The notes under the pieces were generated by a model. That model saw nothing but the letters and a program-made list of their open reading frames with translations. It ran no database searches and was not told the origin of the DNA. A program made the translations under genes and the position numbers. From Blasia pusilla (lineage: Eukaryota; Marchantiophyta; Marchantiopsida; Blasiales), in assembly GCA_050084515.1 (NCBI GenBank), contig CM114275.1, forward strand, positions 10,292,001 to 10,356,000: a DNA stretch of 64,000 nucleotides. Reading direction: 5' to 3'. Of this stretch, positions 9,906 to 22,648 are shown piece by piece (the stretch's first letter is position 1; the number at the start of each line of letters is the position of its first letter).

Positions 9906-11918
9906 CCCACAGAATTTATGCTTCCGCAACACTAGAGATGGACGTTCAAAAGGAGTAGATACATAACATCTAGAGATGAATCCAATCATTCTCATTGTCT
10001 TGTGAGAGAATAGAATGATACAAGTGCCATGGACTCATGTTGGTTTAACTAGTGTGGCCCGTCCAAATATCTAAGATTGAATTTTTAGAGGTATGTTAGG
10101 AGATGAAAAGAATATGATACCACAAAATCCATTCGGTATTCATAGTAGTACCAAATTATGTAGATTCATGTATCCACCTATTCATGATAGGATAATTTGT
10201 TAAGAATACCGCTATTTGGATCTTCATTGGCCGAAGTGTTGCCGCTAGGTCCCCCTATATTTCTAAGAAGAGCCTGTACTAATTTTCCATGGTTTTCCGC
10301 ATTTCTTCTAGATCGATGACCCTAAACCTTGCTCTCCCGACTGCCAGCATGTCTGGAACTGAGGTGGCGATGGCTTGTGCCGCTTTTCGCTGACAGTCGC
10401 CGACATTTCAACAATTCTCGCTGTCCTGGTCAGAGCGTGTGACCGGGTCTCGTGGCTTTGGCAGGCCGATCCTGGAAAGCTGGAAAGCCCATGTTGGGGG
10501 TTGGTTGGGAGCCCTCACAATAGACCTACCCAGTTGGGACTCGGGAGGGTGGGAGATGGTTCAATCAACAATTTCCACTTACCGTACCTTGTCCGGTTAT
10601 ACTGTCCTCACTACTCAAGGTCGTCAGGAGCTCTCCATGGTTTCCATGTGCGGCTGGAAACTAGTCGTGCGAGCGTACTAAAACACTGGAAGACGACGCA
10701 GGCGCGCTCGGGACCTTTTGACGGTTCGTGCCACACGCTCCTCGTAATCTGGGTTCGCCTGGTTCAGCATTTGTAGTAGTGTGATGGTAGAGAGGAATAG
10801 CTTTGACATGTTCGAAGGTCGATCGGTTTTCTTCTTGTTTTTGCATCTTGCTTTTCCCAATTCACGTGTCGGTGCTGCTTTGACGAGAATTTGCGACGGA
10901 GCGAGTTGACCGCCGAGGTCCTCAAATTTAATGATTCAATTCCGGAGCCTGATCGAATGCACGCGTGTTGTGAAGATCAAATTTTTGAGCTTTGCTACAT
11001 TCCAGCCTCAGGCTTTGAGATAATCACTCAAATTTGTAGGGAGGTGAACTTCACATGCGCCTAATAGATGGCTCCTCTGCGAAGGTAGCTAATTCATTCT
11101 CAGGAAGGTGTTGAGTTCACGAAGGAATGGCTTCCCCCGCGTTTTCTTTTGACAATGTGTCTTCTCATGCTGCCACAGCTCTCTCACTACGTGAATGGGG
11201 TGGGCGGAGAAGAGATTTCTGTAACTCAGACAGTAGAACATACAAATTGAGTCGTTTTCTTTGCGCTCTATGTCAGCGTGTAGCTTCCTTAACGGCCCCG
11301 GGTTCATCATAGAATTCCCGTGGATTCATCGACAGTTGCCCCATATCTGCAGAGTATGAGCACGTACCAGAAGATCCATCTAGTATGAGAATTGACGTAT
11401 TGTGTTGTCCAGGCGCTACTAATTCTGGCTTTGCTATTATTTCTGCAGCACGGGCTTCCAGCGTCATCCGGCTCGACATTGACTGGAACGTCAATATCAC
11501 ATTGATAACAGGTTATCAGAAGAAGAACTTTCCCAGATGTTTTGATAGAATTCGCCCTATCTTAAAAACCAGACTGATGAGCGGAGAAGTATTCATTTGA
11601 ATTTAGAACGATTCAAATCTTTGCTGTATTAGACCGAAGTATCTTAGGGCTGACTTGATAGATTCTGGAAGAGTTTAGAATGAACTGTCCAATATTCATC
11701 AGAATCTGACCTCCACAAAAGCGCCACCTGAGGTCCTTACGTTCAATAGAATTGCACAGAGGTACGTTCATCGGAATGAATTGAGGCACTTGTGCGTTCA
11801 GTGCATACTGCAGTAAGGTGGAAATGTGTGAGGACTCCCTTCGTGTAGCCAGTTCCGAAATTTGCAGTTACTCGACTGTACCTCTTGTTTCATTCCTGTA
11901 CCATCTCTTAAGCCAAAG
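9906..11918. other. Region upstream of the receptor kinase
   Basis: No recognisable coding exon. A more GC-rich part (about 10310-10900) holds open frames on both strands without a domain. The last kilobase may contain promoter and 5' untranslated sequence of the kinase gene that starts at 11919, but no convincing TATA box or upstream coding exon was identified. Confidence 0.35.
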
Positions 11919-14900
11919 ATGGTCTCCATTATGTCCGTGGTGCGAGCCATGGTGCCGTTTGTGATCTTGAGCTCGGTTACTTCGCGTGAGGTTCCGGTTC
12001 TCGCGGTTTCACCCGTAAGGCAGCAAGCTTCCTCATCTGCACACTTGTCTCGTATGGAAAGTGAACCCTTCCCAGTTCAAGATATGATGTTACCGCTGGG
12101 AAGTTTGTACACTCGAGTAGCTCTTCATTGTCTGAGGAAGGCATTTTCAGGAGATCAAAAACTGCGATCATCTTCTCAAAGTACAGCGTCTGCAGCACCC
12201 GTCAGTGCACTGGGACGGAATATCCGATCGGTCAGAAGCAATTTCCCATTCCAAGGTGAGCTTCATGAAATTGAATTTAAGGTTTTGAGCAAGTAGCACT
12301 CGGTCTACCACATCTTACCTGTGGAAGTTCTATCCCTTATTTTACAGGAACTATAAAATGTAGGCAGACAATTCAATTACTCAAGGTGACGAGCTTGAAA
12401 TTGGTAGGTAACTAGATGATTGAGTTTCAAGTCAGTTACTCCCGTTAGTACCTCGGTGAGCACTCTTTTGATTATATCTTGAAGGGTGTGAGAAACCGAC
12501 TCTAATTCCTAGTTTTTTTTTTCTGTTTCTGTTTCTGAGCTGATCAGCTGTGGCTTTTTTTCCCAAATTTGTGTTCCTTTGTAGTTCTTGCGTTGTCAAC
12601 GTCGGGTGACAACCGTGGAACTCCAACCAAGAAGCATTGGACATTCAAACCCAAGGCCGTCGTAGGAGTGGCAATTGGTGCGCCATTCCTTATGTTTGGA
12701 GTATTCGCTGGCTGGATTTGCGTCAAATTTCGCCACCACCCGAATCGCAATGGGTCTCCAGGATTACCTCGACGCGTGCATAGAGAGTATAACACTACAA
12801 ACTCAAGTAAGATGCCTACCATGTGTACTGATTTCCAGTCAATTCCTGTGTTTGGGGTGATCGAGAGGGTGACGGATCTTCTGACACTGAAGTGGTTTGA
12901 TTTCGTTTCGAACTAATAACCGTAAAATTATGAATGTTAGAGTTGCAGCACCTGAACCTTGGAAGAAGTAAAAACATTCAAGCCTGACATTGCGTTCGAG
13001 GAGAGCCAGACCGCTCGAGAAAATCTTACACGACGCAACTTATGTGCAGGTAAGAGCAAGAAGTTCAAGAGATCTTGGCTAGGGAGCTTCTCATTTACCT
13101 CCTTCGCTTCCACCCCCAAACGGCGGGTGAATTTGTCCTCGGCTTGTGAAATGAAGTACTCCGTGCTGCAAGCTGCGACCGACAACTTCAGCACTTCTAA
13201 TCTTCTGGGAGAAGGTGCATCTAGCCGCGTTTACAGAGCGAAGCTGGACGATGGGACCATAGCTGCCGTGAAGCAATCGCAGAGGGACACAGAATGTCGA
13301 CATGCCGTGTTGCAGTTTCAGGTCTGATGGCACATCATATTTTCAGACCTGGCTATAGTCAAATTACTGTTTCATAAATGCGCTTAGCTTTACTTTTCTT
13401 CAATCTCAAGAGAAAAGCCCAGTACCTTAGTTGGAGATCTTCATATGGATCTTTTGATTCCGACTCATCTGGACAATCCCCGCGGGACCATCTAACGAGC
13501 ATCAACTCTGGCTGTCTCGCTTGTTGTCTCCCACGGAATCTTGGTGGTGAGGAAATCGTCGTGTAATACACAGATTGCGTAGAGCGAGTTACTTGAACAG
13601 AAAATCAGATGTAAGAGGTTTTGTGGCACTGTAAAATGTGAATCGGAAGGATCTGATAGCATTCGAGTCTCAAGAGTGGGCGAAGAGGCATTCTTTCTAA
13701 AACACAACGCAGGTGTTCCAATGGCAATAGATTTGTTTCAAGCTTGACACATTGTTCGAATGGTTGTTTATTTATTGATTTATCTAGATCCGTAGTTACG
13801 TGTGCAATCACTGATCTATCAGTGACCACAACTGTGGAAACCTCAAGTAGTTCTTCCATGTGATCTACTACGGTATACAGCAGTTGTGCGACTCCGTCGT
13901 CCCTTTGGTTGTTTTTTTGTGCAGTCGGAGGTAAACTTGATGCGGCAAGTAAGGCATCCCAATTTGGTATCTTTACTGGGGTTTTGTAGGCATGACGAGC
14001 AACGACTGCTCATCATCGAACACATGGAAAACGGATCCTTGGCCGATCAGCTTCATGGTAAGCAATCATGCGGCTTGAATGATATTGCAATATTAATCTC
14101 CGGGCCCCACTTTATTAATCTGCTATCTACCAACTTCGGGTGATTGGTTATTTTTTAGCTCGACTAGAGAGAATTGTTCTCAAGATGATGTGCTATAGAT
14201 GGACTGAAAACTAGGTGAAAGTGAAGCTAACAGACGGAGGCAACAATAAACCCTGTGGTGGAAATCACGTATAGAGTTCAAACATACAGCCTGATTCCTG
14301 AACTGGACGTCGAAGCCATATAATACAATTTGGCAGACCGATTCTTCTAGCGAGTGCAGCAGTTGTCCGCAGGCAGATGGATAAGCATTTCATCAAAACT
14401 ATCCCTGGCTTCGGTCTGCAACAGAGGTGGATAATTAGTTCATGAACCATGGTTTGCAGGTCCAACCAAAGGTACCGGCCTTTCGTGGAATTTCCGCGTG
14501 AAGATTGCTCTGGAATCAGCCCGGTAAGCTCTCAACCAGAAGCTCTCAATTCAAGCTACGCATTATGACTGAATCGCTGAGGTTCTTCTGGCCATTGTCT
14601 CAAGTTCTCGTTTTCGTGACTATAGCGGACTCGAGTACTTGCACGAGCACTGCGTTCCTCCTGTCGTTCACCAGAACTTTAAGGCGTGCAATATTCTCCT
14701 TGACGCCAACTACAATGTCAAGGTAAATTGCACACTGATTTGTAAATTCGTCATTTGGTTACAATTCATGGAGAATAAACGTTTTTATATTGAAGCGCAT
14801 CAGCCTTTAGATGAGTTGGAATACGTTCGTTTTGTTCGTTGACAAACTCGAGATTTCATGTGCAACAGATTTTTATGCTTGCTTTCCTATTTCCTCAAAG

Positions 14901-16920
14901 AAATTCACGCATAATCGCAAAAAATCACCCACTCTACACTTGATCTGATGTACGTGCAGATCTCCGATTTTGGTTCAGCAAAACTTCTCGACAGTCTTAG
15001 TCATGAGGAAATCCTACAACATGAAGGCAATATCAGTTACATCGCACCTGAGTTCTTTGAAAGCGGTGAGTAAACCTTGCAAGCTAGTCTTGCTTTGATA
15101 TATGGCTGCAATCGGCTATTTGGCTCAAAAATTGAAAGAGACACGACACGAGACCCACCTTCACCTCGTCCTGGAAGCCCAACTTCGACTTTCACGTCAT
15201 GATTGCGGTAGAATCTTAGGAGAGCGTTGGGTGCATCACTGTTCCCGGTTATTTTGCCCCTTTAAAGACATTGTACCTCACGAGAAAAATAGTTGTGATC
15301 CACCACTCATGGAGGACAAAAGACACACTGGTCCTTGCAACCCCAGCTTCAACTTCCACTTCATTCCCACGGCATATCTTTTGCTGTAGTTTTACGAGAG
15401 CGATGCGTTAGACGCTTTGTTTGACCTATCTCTTCAACAGGAACTGTTAAGAAATTCGACCGCTATATCTGAATTACATGTCACATCTCGGGCCGTTTGA
15501 AATGAACATAGCTGATCCCATGGGAAGGGGTGAACTAAGGTGATGACCCTAACGTAGTCCTTCGGAACCAGCACTGTATCTGTACATGACCTGCCTGCGC
15601 AATGGATCCGTGTCACATCTGCGCACGCTGTGAAACTTTTTTGAGTGGATAAGTTCGTGAAGGAAGGATAGGGTTTACGGAGGTAGCCAGTCAGCCTGTC
15701 TTAATTCGCATCAGGGTGTAATGGCGCAGGCACTTTGACCGAGAAAAGTAACGTCTATGCGTTTGGAGTGGTCTTGTTGGAGCTGCTCACAGGAAGGAAA
15801 CCTGTTGACGATTCATTCCCTTTCGAAGAACAGTCTTTGGTGGATTGGGTATAGTTTAACGCAATTTCAGTCAGTGAACTTCTCGGAGAGAGTGAATGTA
15901 TTTGATTATATTAAAGACGCTCTTTCCACTTTAACAACTCCTCGAGTTATGGGTTATGTCAAGCTCATTAGTTTGCCTTTCCCCTGGAATAGACTCTTGA
16001 TCGTATGCGATTCTTATTCCCACGTAATCTTATGCTCCGACGCAGGCAAAGCCGCAGCTGACGGATAGAAAGAAGCTGCCGACACTAGTAGCTCAAAGCT
16101 TGAGAGCCGACCTGAACCTGAAGCATCTCTATCAGGTATTCGCATTTCTCATGACTTGATTGTAGGATAGAGATTGCACGCATTTAAGGATGGTTGTAGC
16201 TTGCAACCCTAGAGCGCGAGTCGTGGTGGGACGGTGTTCGACACTTGAATGAGTGTAAAGTAAAGATTACCGTGAGAGGATGGAGACTCTCGTGTCGTGT
16301 GAGTGCTTACCATACCGAGAGTTAGTGTTCAGCTTCCACGTGTGAGGCACGTGAACTAACCTCTCCTCTCTCACTCTCTCTCTCTCAGCCAAGAGATATC
16401 AATAATCAGGGCACCAGCTTTGAGCAGTGAATGTAGGCTACACACCGTGATGAACAGCTCTGGTGGTTACCAGCGTAGCAATTTCTGCGGTGGTTGTTTC
16501 TCTTTGTATAGTAAATTTTGCGCACAAGTGACCTCACTGCGCGTGGAGTTTTCCTCCCCACTATCACATGAGAGAGAGAGAGAGAAGAGTCTACTCATTA
16601 AGTAGTACCTGTCGTAGCCTTGCGACCACGGAGCCCGCGCCTGGTTGGTGGGTGCAAGAGAAAGAGAGAGCGTAATGAAAGTGCTCAAATATCATGGAGA
16701 ATTACCAACTGATTTCGAGTTGCAGGTGGCGGCGGTTGCAGCTTTGTGCGTCTGCGACGAGCCCAGTTATCGCCCACTTATTGCTGATGTAGTGCAGTCA
16801 CTTGTCCCGTTGGTCACCATAGAATTGGGTGGAGCTTTGAGGCCGACATCAAACCCTTCCACTAATCGCCTAAAGGCCAAATCCCACTCTTTCAAAACCT
16901 CCGTCGATGAGGCAGTCTAG
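11919..16920 (+). CDS. Receptor-like kinase, At1g80640 type, probable pseudokinase (10 exons)
   Basis: Exons with consistent GT-AG borders and phases: 11919-12255, 12585-12806, 12966-13321, 13925-14057, 14460-14523, 14626-14722, 14960-15065, 15730-15848, 16046-16135 and 16726-16920 (1719 nt, 572 aa). The weak hydrophobic N-terminus may be a signal peptide. Exon 2 encodes a single membrane helix ([20 protein letters not shown]). The kinase domain follows: glycine loop [10 protein letters not shown], Lys in AAVKQ, DFG intact (SDFGSAK), APE as IAPEF, then [17 protein letters not shown] and [14 protein letters not shown]. The catalytic loop is [14 protein letters not shown]: family members have HRDLKxxNILLD, so the catalytic Asp is Asn. 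The closest family I recognise is Arabidopsis At1g80640-like receptor kinases. There are no LRRs. The gene looks intact, so signalling may be by scaffolding. Exon 3 could instead start at 12969 (tandem acceptor). Confidence 0.88.
14666..14700 (+). other. Degenerate kinase catalytic loop (HQN in place of HRD)
   Basis: Within exon 6 the codons CAC CAG AAC TTT AAG encode HQNFK where active kinases have HRDLK. The Asp that acts as catalytic base is replaced by Asn and the preceding Arg by Gln. The neighbouring Asn of NILLD and the DFG Asp in the next exon are retained. Confidence 0.85.
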
Positions 16921-18120
16921 ATGTTGTGCACTCAGTGAACCTTAGCCTTGCCCCAAAGAGCTTTTGCGTTGCCGGAGATCTTTGCGGGTCCATGAGCTCA
17001 TCAGTTCATCAGACCGGAAGTTCCACCGACAGAGAACTGACGTCTCTCCCAATCTCCTGCGAAGAAAGTTGGCGGACAGCTGACACCTGAATTTCTGGTT
17101 TGCCCTAAAGCGGAGAAGGCTACAATTGAGGTGCGCATACGCATTCCCTGTCAAGCAGAAAGCACGGGATATGTAACCAGCGGCGGAACAGCCATCCACC
17201 GCCTGGTACGCGGAACACTGGGGTTGCACGCATCAACTTTCAGTCTCTCAAAGATCGCTGTACCGCATCCGCGCGCATTTCAACAAATTCTTGGCTGAAT
17301 GAAGACCTCGCGGGCGGCTGTTCCGCGATTGGCTTCCACCAGAAGAGAGTTCCCCTTCACACGGACGTTAGACGCACCCAACCACATTCAGAGAAAGTGC
17401 CGAGGACGAGATTCACAGGCATTAATGTCTACTCGAATGGGAACTTTCTGATGCAAATTAATTTGCGACCTTCATGATGTTCCACAGGTGCCTGCAATTT
17501 GAGATGTTCAAGCGTCCCGAGGCTTGTGGAGTCCCTAACGTCCTCTTGATTCCGAGTCCCTGGTGGGAGCCTATAAGAAGAGACACATAACTCCCAAACG
17601 CTTTCCGTTGCCGATGACCAACCGCGGAGTTGGTTGGGTGCGATGACGCACGATGTAGTGTAGAACATCCGAGTTTTGATAAGCTTCCCATCTTATCCTC
17701 TTTTATGGAAGGCTTTGTACTTCTGCTTCAAAGGCTTTCGTACCCTCAAGTTTGCGTTTCCCGACCGTAAGTCAAATCAGCGATTGCGCCGGTACCATAA
17801 TTTTGGTACGGGTTTGAGGCTACTCCTGAGGATACTTAATCTCATTCATCCCAACGTCGAATCATGGTCACATGATCTTACGGAGCGAAAGTTATGTGTC
17901 CACTTCTGCCAGAAAAGTTCTCCTTGTCTGGACGGACCACTTTCATATCAATTTTTGAAACTCAATTCCTTTCTGTTAAATTGCTTTTCTACGGATGCTA
18001 TTATGTCACATCTTTCTTGCGTTGGACTATATTGTGCCTCCAAAAAATTGGAGATCTTTGGGACAAATGAAAATGATGTCCACTTCCAATGCTAATCGGC
18101 TGTAGTTATACACTTAAAGA
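16921..18120. other. Downstream of the kinase gene, nothing firm
   Basis: Probably contains the kinase 3' untranslated region. Open frames on both strands (for example 17429-17691 on - and 17676-18095 on +) show no domain. Confidence 0.35.
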
Positions 18121-18130
18121 AATGTTACTC

Positions 18131-18297
18131 CATTCAAAAATTTGTAATGACCTTATGTTTGAGTTGATTTTACTTTGAAGGGGCACACCTATAAACACTA
18201 ATACTAAAGTATTCCATTCAAAATTTTGTAATGATCTTATGTTTGAGTTGATTTTACTTTGAAGAGGCACACATATAAATATTAATAGTAAGGTGTA
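18131..18297. repeat. Two-copy tandem repeat, ~84-bp unit
   Basis: The unit running from ATTCAAAAATTTGTAATGA through TTGAGTTGATTTTACTTTGA to the A/T-rich AATACTAA end is present twice back to back, with about 90 percent identity by eye. Confidence 0.8.
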
Positions 18298-18299
18298 TG

Positions 18300-18962
18300 T
18301 GGCCCGTGAAGGGTAGAAATTAATGATATTGTACAGGAATTCAATTTTTTTTCTTGTTGTCCGTAACTTGTGAGACGTTTTCTTGCTGGCCAGTTGTCAT
18401 CTGTCAAGCAGAGAGGTGTTTGCAAATCAAGAAGGCACTCTCCCATAATATTATAGATAAGAGTCTCCCATAATATTATAGATAAGGTGTCCGTGCGATG
18501 CACACGAAATAAAAAAATATTTGAAGGGCCAGAGTATAACCCGTGAAGGGAAGAGATTAATGATGCTGCACATAAATTCCAATTTTTTCTTGTTGCCCGT
18601 AGTATGTGAAATATTTTTTTGTTGCCCAGTTGCCACGTGTCAAACAGAGAGGTGTTTGCAAATCAAGAAGGCACTCTCCCATAGTAATATAGATTACATT
18701 CCAAGCTCCATACAAATTAAGAAAAAAAAATTGCTCGTTCAATTTTTTTTAAATGATTTTTTTTCTTATCACCCATAACATTAGCAAACATGTGTTTAAA
18801 ATTCAAAAAGGTAGTCTCTCATGCCATGCACGAGAGTGAAGGGACAAACCATACTCACACAAATTCAAAAAAAATTTCTTGCTTTCGGTAATATGGAAAA
18901 TAATATTTTTATCCAGTTGTCCGGTGTTAAGAAGGCACTCTCCAATAATCATAAAGATGACA
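18300..18962. repeat. Degenerate tandem repeat, ~240-bp unit, three copies
   Basis: A unit beginning CCCGTGAAGGG and ending GAAGGCACTCTCCCATAAT appears at about 18302-18480 and 18540-18695, with a weaker third copy at about 18835-18960. Between copies 1 and 2 a TCTCCCATAATATTATAG segment is itself duplicated (18438-18484), followed by GTCCGTGCGATGCACACG, which resembles Helitron or MITE terminal sequence. No coding content. Confidence 0.7.
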
Positions 18963-20059
18963 TCCTCATATACTTTTTGAATGATCTTACCTAGATTTTT
19001 AATAGAGGATTGCGTCCTTTATGGCAACACCTCCTCTTGCCCAAGGTGCACACAGACAAAGTCTGTGTCCGCGAACATGTCATAGGATGGACATGTTCGT
19101 GCAAGCGCAAGTACCCACTACCTGCATCTGAGCCCATCTGGCCCGCAACATACCTCTGGGCTCAGCCAACCTGCACCTAATCTAAGAATGTGTCGCCCAT
19201 CTTGTAGCCCGCATTGGCCCCCTCGCATTGGTCTGTGGGCCCGAGCCTACCCTACGCAGGCCGGTGCACGCTACGTGCGGGCCAATTCTTTCCTGCCTCC
19301 TTTAATCTGAGCACGCACCCATTCCCGCATGGATGCGGAAAAAGGATTTCTTATGTTGCATCATTAGTAAAAATATTTAATATTAAACCAGGATATGATG
19401 AACCATATATTTATAATCCCCTACTAACACAAGGCGCATTTAATCTATCAATCTTATTGAATATTTGTTAAGATTAATACCCAAACTCAAGGTAACTCCT
19501 CTAATGTAGTAGAAGAAGGGGAAAGTGCAAAGGTAGATAAAATTCCCCATAATCAAGGCGATTGATCATATGGATCTTATAATTATTACGAGATCATAAT
19601 AAAAATCACATCATATTTGGACACAACAGAAATATGTGGAGTAGTACCAACATGATGAGCAAGTGTCGAACATGAACGACATCACGGAATTAGAGAATCC
19701 CAAGTTCCAATGGTGAAGAGTGGTACATCAACTCATATGATTGTTCTTGAAGAGTAGTTCATCAATACGATACCATTGAAGATTCCAAAAATGAGTATGA
19801 TAGAACATGATAAACAACATTAAACTACTCATATGGTTAAAATTCTTATTACTCTTCCATCTTATAGCATTAGTATTTTGGAAGATGATCTATATGTACC
19901 TACTCTTATGAATAATCTTATCCAAGAAGGAACACAATAGAATAGAATTATGAGGTTAATTTCAATTAACAAGTTTGTTTTATTGAAAATTTAACCATCT
20001 ATTATAAAGCAACATGGGAAAAATGATTCGGTAAGATGTTCAAATCAGATGCTATTATA
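18963..20059. other. Intergenic stretch, nothing recognised
   Basis: A GC-richer block at 19040-19330 contains a short dyad (GCGAACATGTC...GACATGTTCGTGC, about 19072-19103); the remainder is AT-rich. No coding or RNA gene seen. Confidence 0.4.
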
Positions 20060-22099
20060 GATGTTGTAGAAGCATCAATGTATGAATAGAGTGGTCCAAA
20101 CTCTCGACACCTCGCACCACTCCGGGTAAACCCTCTAGAGCTACTCTTAGGTCCACCACCTCGCCTCTCAAAGTCCCAAAAGGATGCCATGATGACCCTT
20201 GTGCCCCTCTCACGCGATCACTCTCAACCTCACGATTAATCACTCAATCACAAAACCTAACATGCGGCACTCAATCTACACTCTCTCACTAAGACCTGTG
20301 ATGTGCGGTAACAAGCAGCATGGTGTGGCAAATCAACTGATCTATCGTCTCATCGACAAACCATCCTCAATTCTGGACATCCCACATAGGTCTATGTCCC
20401 CTCAATCCATACATCAATGATGCTCTCAACATCTGCACGAAACCCAATATCCCAATACTTCCCAATACCCAGAAATCCCTAACACGTGCAAGGCAAAAGA
20501 CCAGAATAGGTAATCTCAATAGATGTCTGTGTTACTCCTTAGCAACTGCAAAACCTCAACCCCAGCGCGGTTGCAAAGGAAAAGTCCTCCAAATAACATA
20601 TCGTACTTCCCTGGTATTGAAGATGCTCCAAAACCTCCTCGATGTGCGGTACGGGTCCAGCGGTACGGTGCGGCACTGGCGACACGGAATGGCTACGAAT
20701 GGCACAACACTCGGGAATAGGATGCAGCACTCAGGGGCATATCCTCCTCAATCAAAAAAACACAATGTGCTCCTCAATGAGGCTCGGTGATCGAGACGGT
20801 GCGGTGCAACCACGTGCGACTCGGCGCCGGGTTACGACGACAGGCGTCACGACATGGTACTCAATCGTCGTCGAGCAACTACCAACCTCAAGACATACCA
20901 AAATCGAGCGGGAAGACAACCTGGATACCTGAAATCCAAGGATCACTTGTCATCGTTGAGCGGCCAGTCCTCACTCGCGCAGTGTGTTGGTGGCGGCTGA
21001 AAAACAATGGCGTCGCAAATCCCACAATCAACGATCATCGACGGCAAATAAAGGAAAATAACGGCGTCAGACGGAATGAAGCCGTGGACGGACACGAACA
21101 GTAGCACACGCAATGTCGACAGCTACACGGCATGGTCGGATGCGCATAGTAGAGTTGGGCACGTAGTCGTGGTAGGTCTGCGGGAACTCAGTGGCAAGTT
21201 TGTGACACCAATCGCAGGAGGAAAGAGGCAGCAACGGAAATCGGCAGGCTAGGAGCGGCCGCATCTGATGGCGGCACGCGACAAACGGTCGCGACTCGAC
21301 CGGAGGCAGTAACGCGGCAAATAGGAAGGCGTTCGTTGGCTGGGCGGTATCAAGGCAATGGGGAGCTGCTCCGGAACACGGGAGCGGGATGTCAGTAGCC
21401 CACAAGCTATTAGGCGGACACAGCGGCTTCGCGCCACCTTCGAACAGCGGCCAGAGCCCCAACTATTCGGCAATGGGCACGGTCGGATTTTGCCCTGCAA
21501 CGATAGATAGGCGCCGAGGAGCAGGTCGTCTGGACAAGAAACCAACGGTCACGCACAGTCAGTGCGAGCATCTAAGGCCGTCAGGCGGCAATTGCCGTGA
21601 GTGGCGCGGCTGTGAAATGCAATCGGTCCAGACAACCCAACGGTGAAGGAACTGTCGGCCAGAGGGCTGCGCGAGGCAGGTCACCGGCAAATCATGTCAA
21701 GGCAGCGCATGCCACGGCAGGACTGGTCGCGGTGAGGAAGTGCGACAGTAGGTGTGACGGCAGGTGCGGCTTCGTGGCCGATAGCTGAGTAGAAGAAAGA
21801 TGCGCCTCCCAACAAAAATTGAAAACCTGTCACCAAAAAAACCAAAAGCTACACGGTGTTCCCGAGAGCACTAGCATGGAGCAATCCGTCCCCATACTCA
21901 AAAAATTAGGCAGCGCTTTCGCGTGCTACTCTCTCGTACGAAAATCACCAAAGAAAAATAACAAACTCGTGCGGCTCTTGCTCTGGTGAGCACTTCTATG
22001 AGACATGAAGCAAGGAACACCGTCCCCCAACCTGCAACACACATGGAGCAACCAGCAAGCTCCCCCATGAAACTCTCACTCACTCATATTCTCTCTTTG

Positions 22100-22263
22100 T
22101 AAATAAGATCCAATCTCGCTCAACACCATAGCTCTCAAATGTGTGCACTCTCTCTCATGTCAAACCAAACCCACTCTCCTAATGAAAGGCTTGCATTACA
22201 CTCACAAGGCAAGGGACCATAGCTCCGCCGCCTCATGCCAAGAGGTCCAACAAAGACAGAATG

Positions 22264-22341
<78 letters not shown>

Positions 22342-22648
22342 CCCCTTCCCTCTCCCAAACTCTCTCCTTGGTAATCTATGCTTGCACGTCACCTCCTTAG
22401 CTCTTGATCTGTTGTAGCGGGTCAAGGAATACTTCCCAAAGTGGAAAGTCAACTATGCTCAAAATGGAAACTTACCAAAAATAGCAAGTGTCTCTATATG
22501 GCTCCAAATGAGCCGAAACGAAGGGGAAACATGCTCTCGCAGGTAACCCATGGCCATAGAAGGTCATCCTCGACCTCATAAGGCTGGACTCTAGTATCTC
22601 CGAAGGCACTCTATTAGATCTCGCCGATCTATCCTAAAAGTGGTGACA
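22100..22648 (-). repeat. 5' LTR body A with expanded (TC)n tract
   Basis: This LTR is 549 bp instead of the 514 bp of the four LTR bodies in the two fuller copies. The extra length is a run of TC dinucleotides (22265-22333 on +) where the others have a short GCTCTCAAGCTCTCTCTCC stretch. It starts TGTCACC on - and ends CTTATTTAC. Confidence 0.85.
22265..22333. repeat. (TC)n microsatellite inside an LTR
   Basis: About 34 uninterrupted TC units within LTR body A, expanded from a short TC-rich seed in the other copies. Confidence 0.95.

Larger units (their letters stand above)
20060..22648 (-). mobile_element. Ty3/gypsy 5' fragment (LTR, leader, start of gag), same family
   Basis: Read on -, this holds LTR body A (22648 to 22100), the leader with its GAAGCGCTGCC motifs and TGGTGCTC-type hairpin, the GACATAGACCT(A/G)TGTGGGATGTCC block (about 20382-20410), and the beginning of the gag region (to about 20060). 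Homology with 28330-30631 and 41273-43480 then stops abruptly, so this copy is 3'-truncated and lacks every enzyme domain. It lies in the same orientation as the neighbouring - copy. Confidence 0.85.

Noticed and set aside
22135-22452. 105-codon - frame with long Arg-Glu repeats
   Set aside because: The repeated RE residues are simply the translated (GA)n microsatellite within an LTR.
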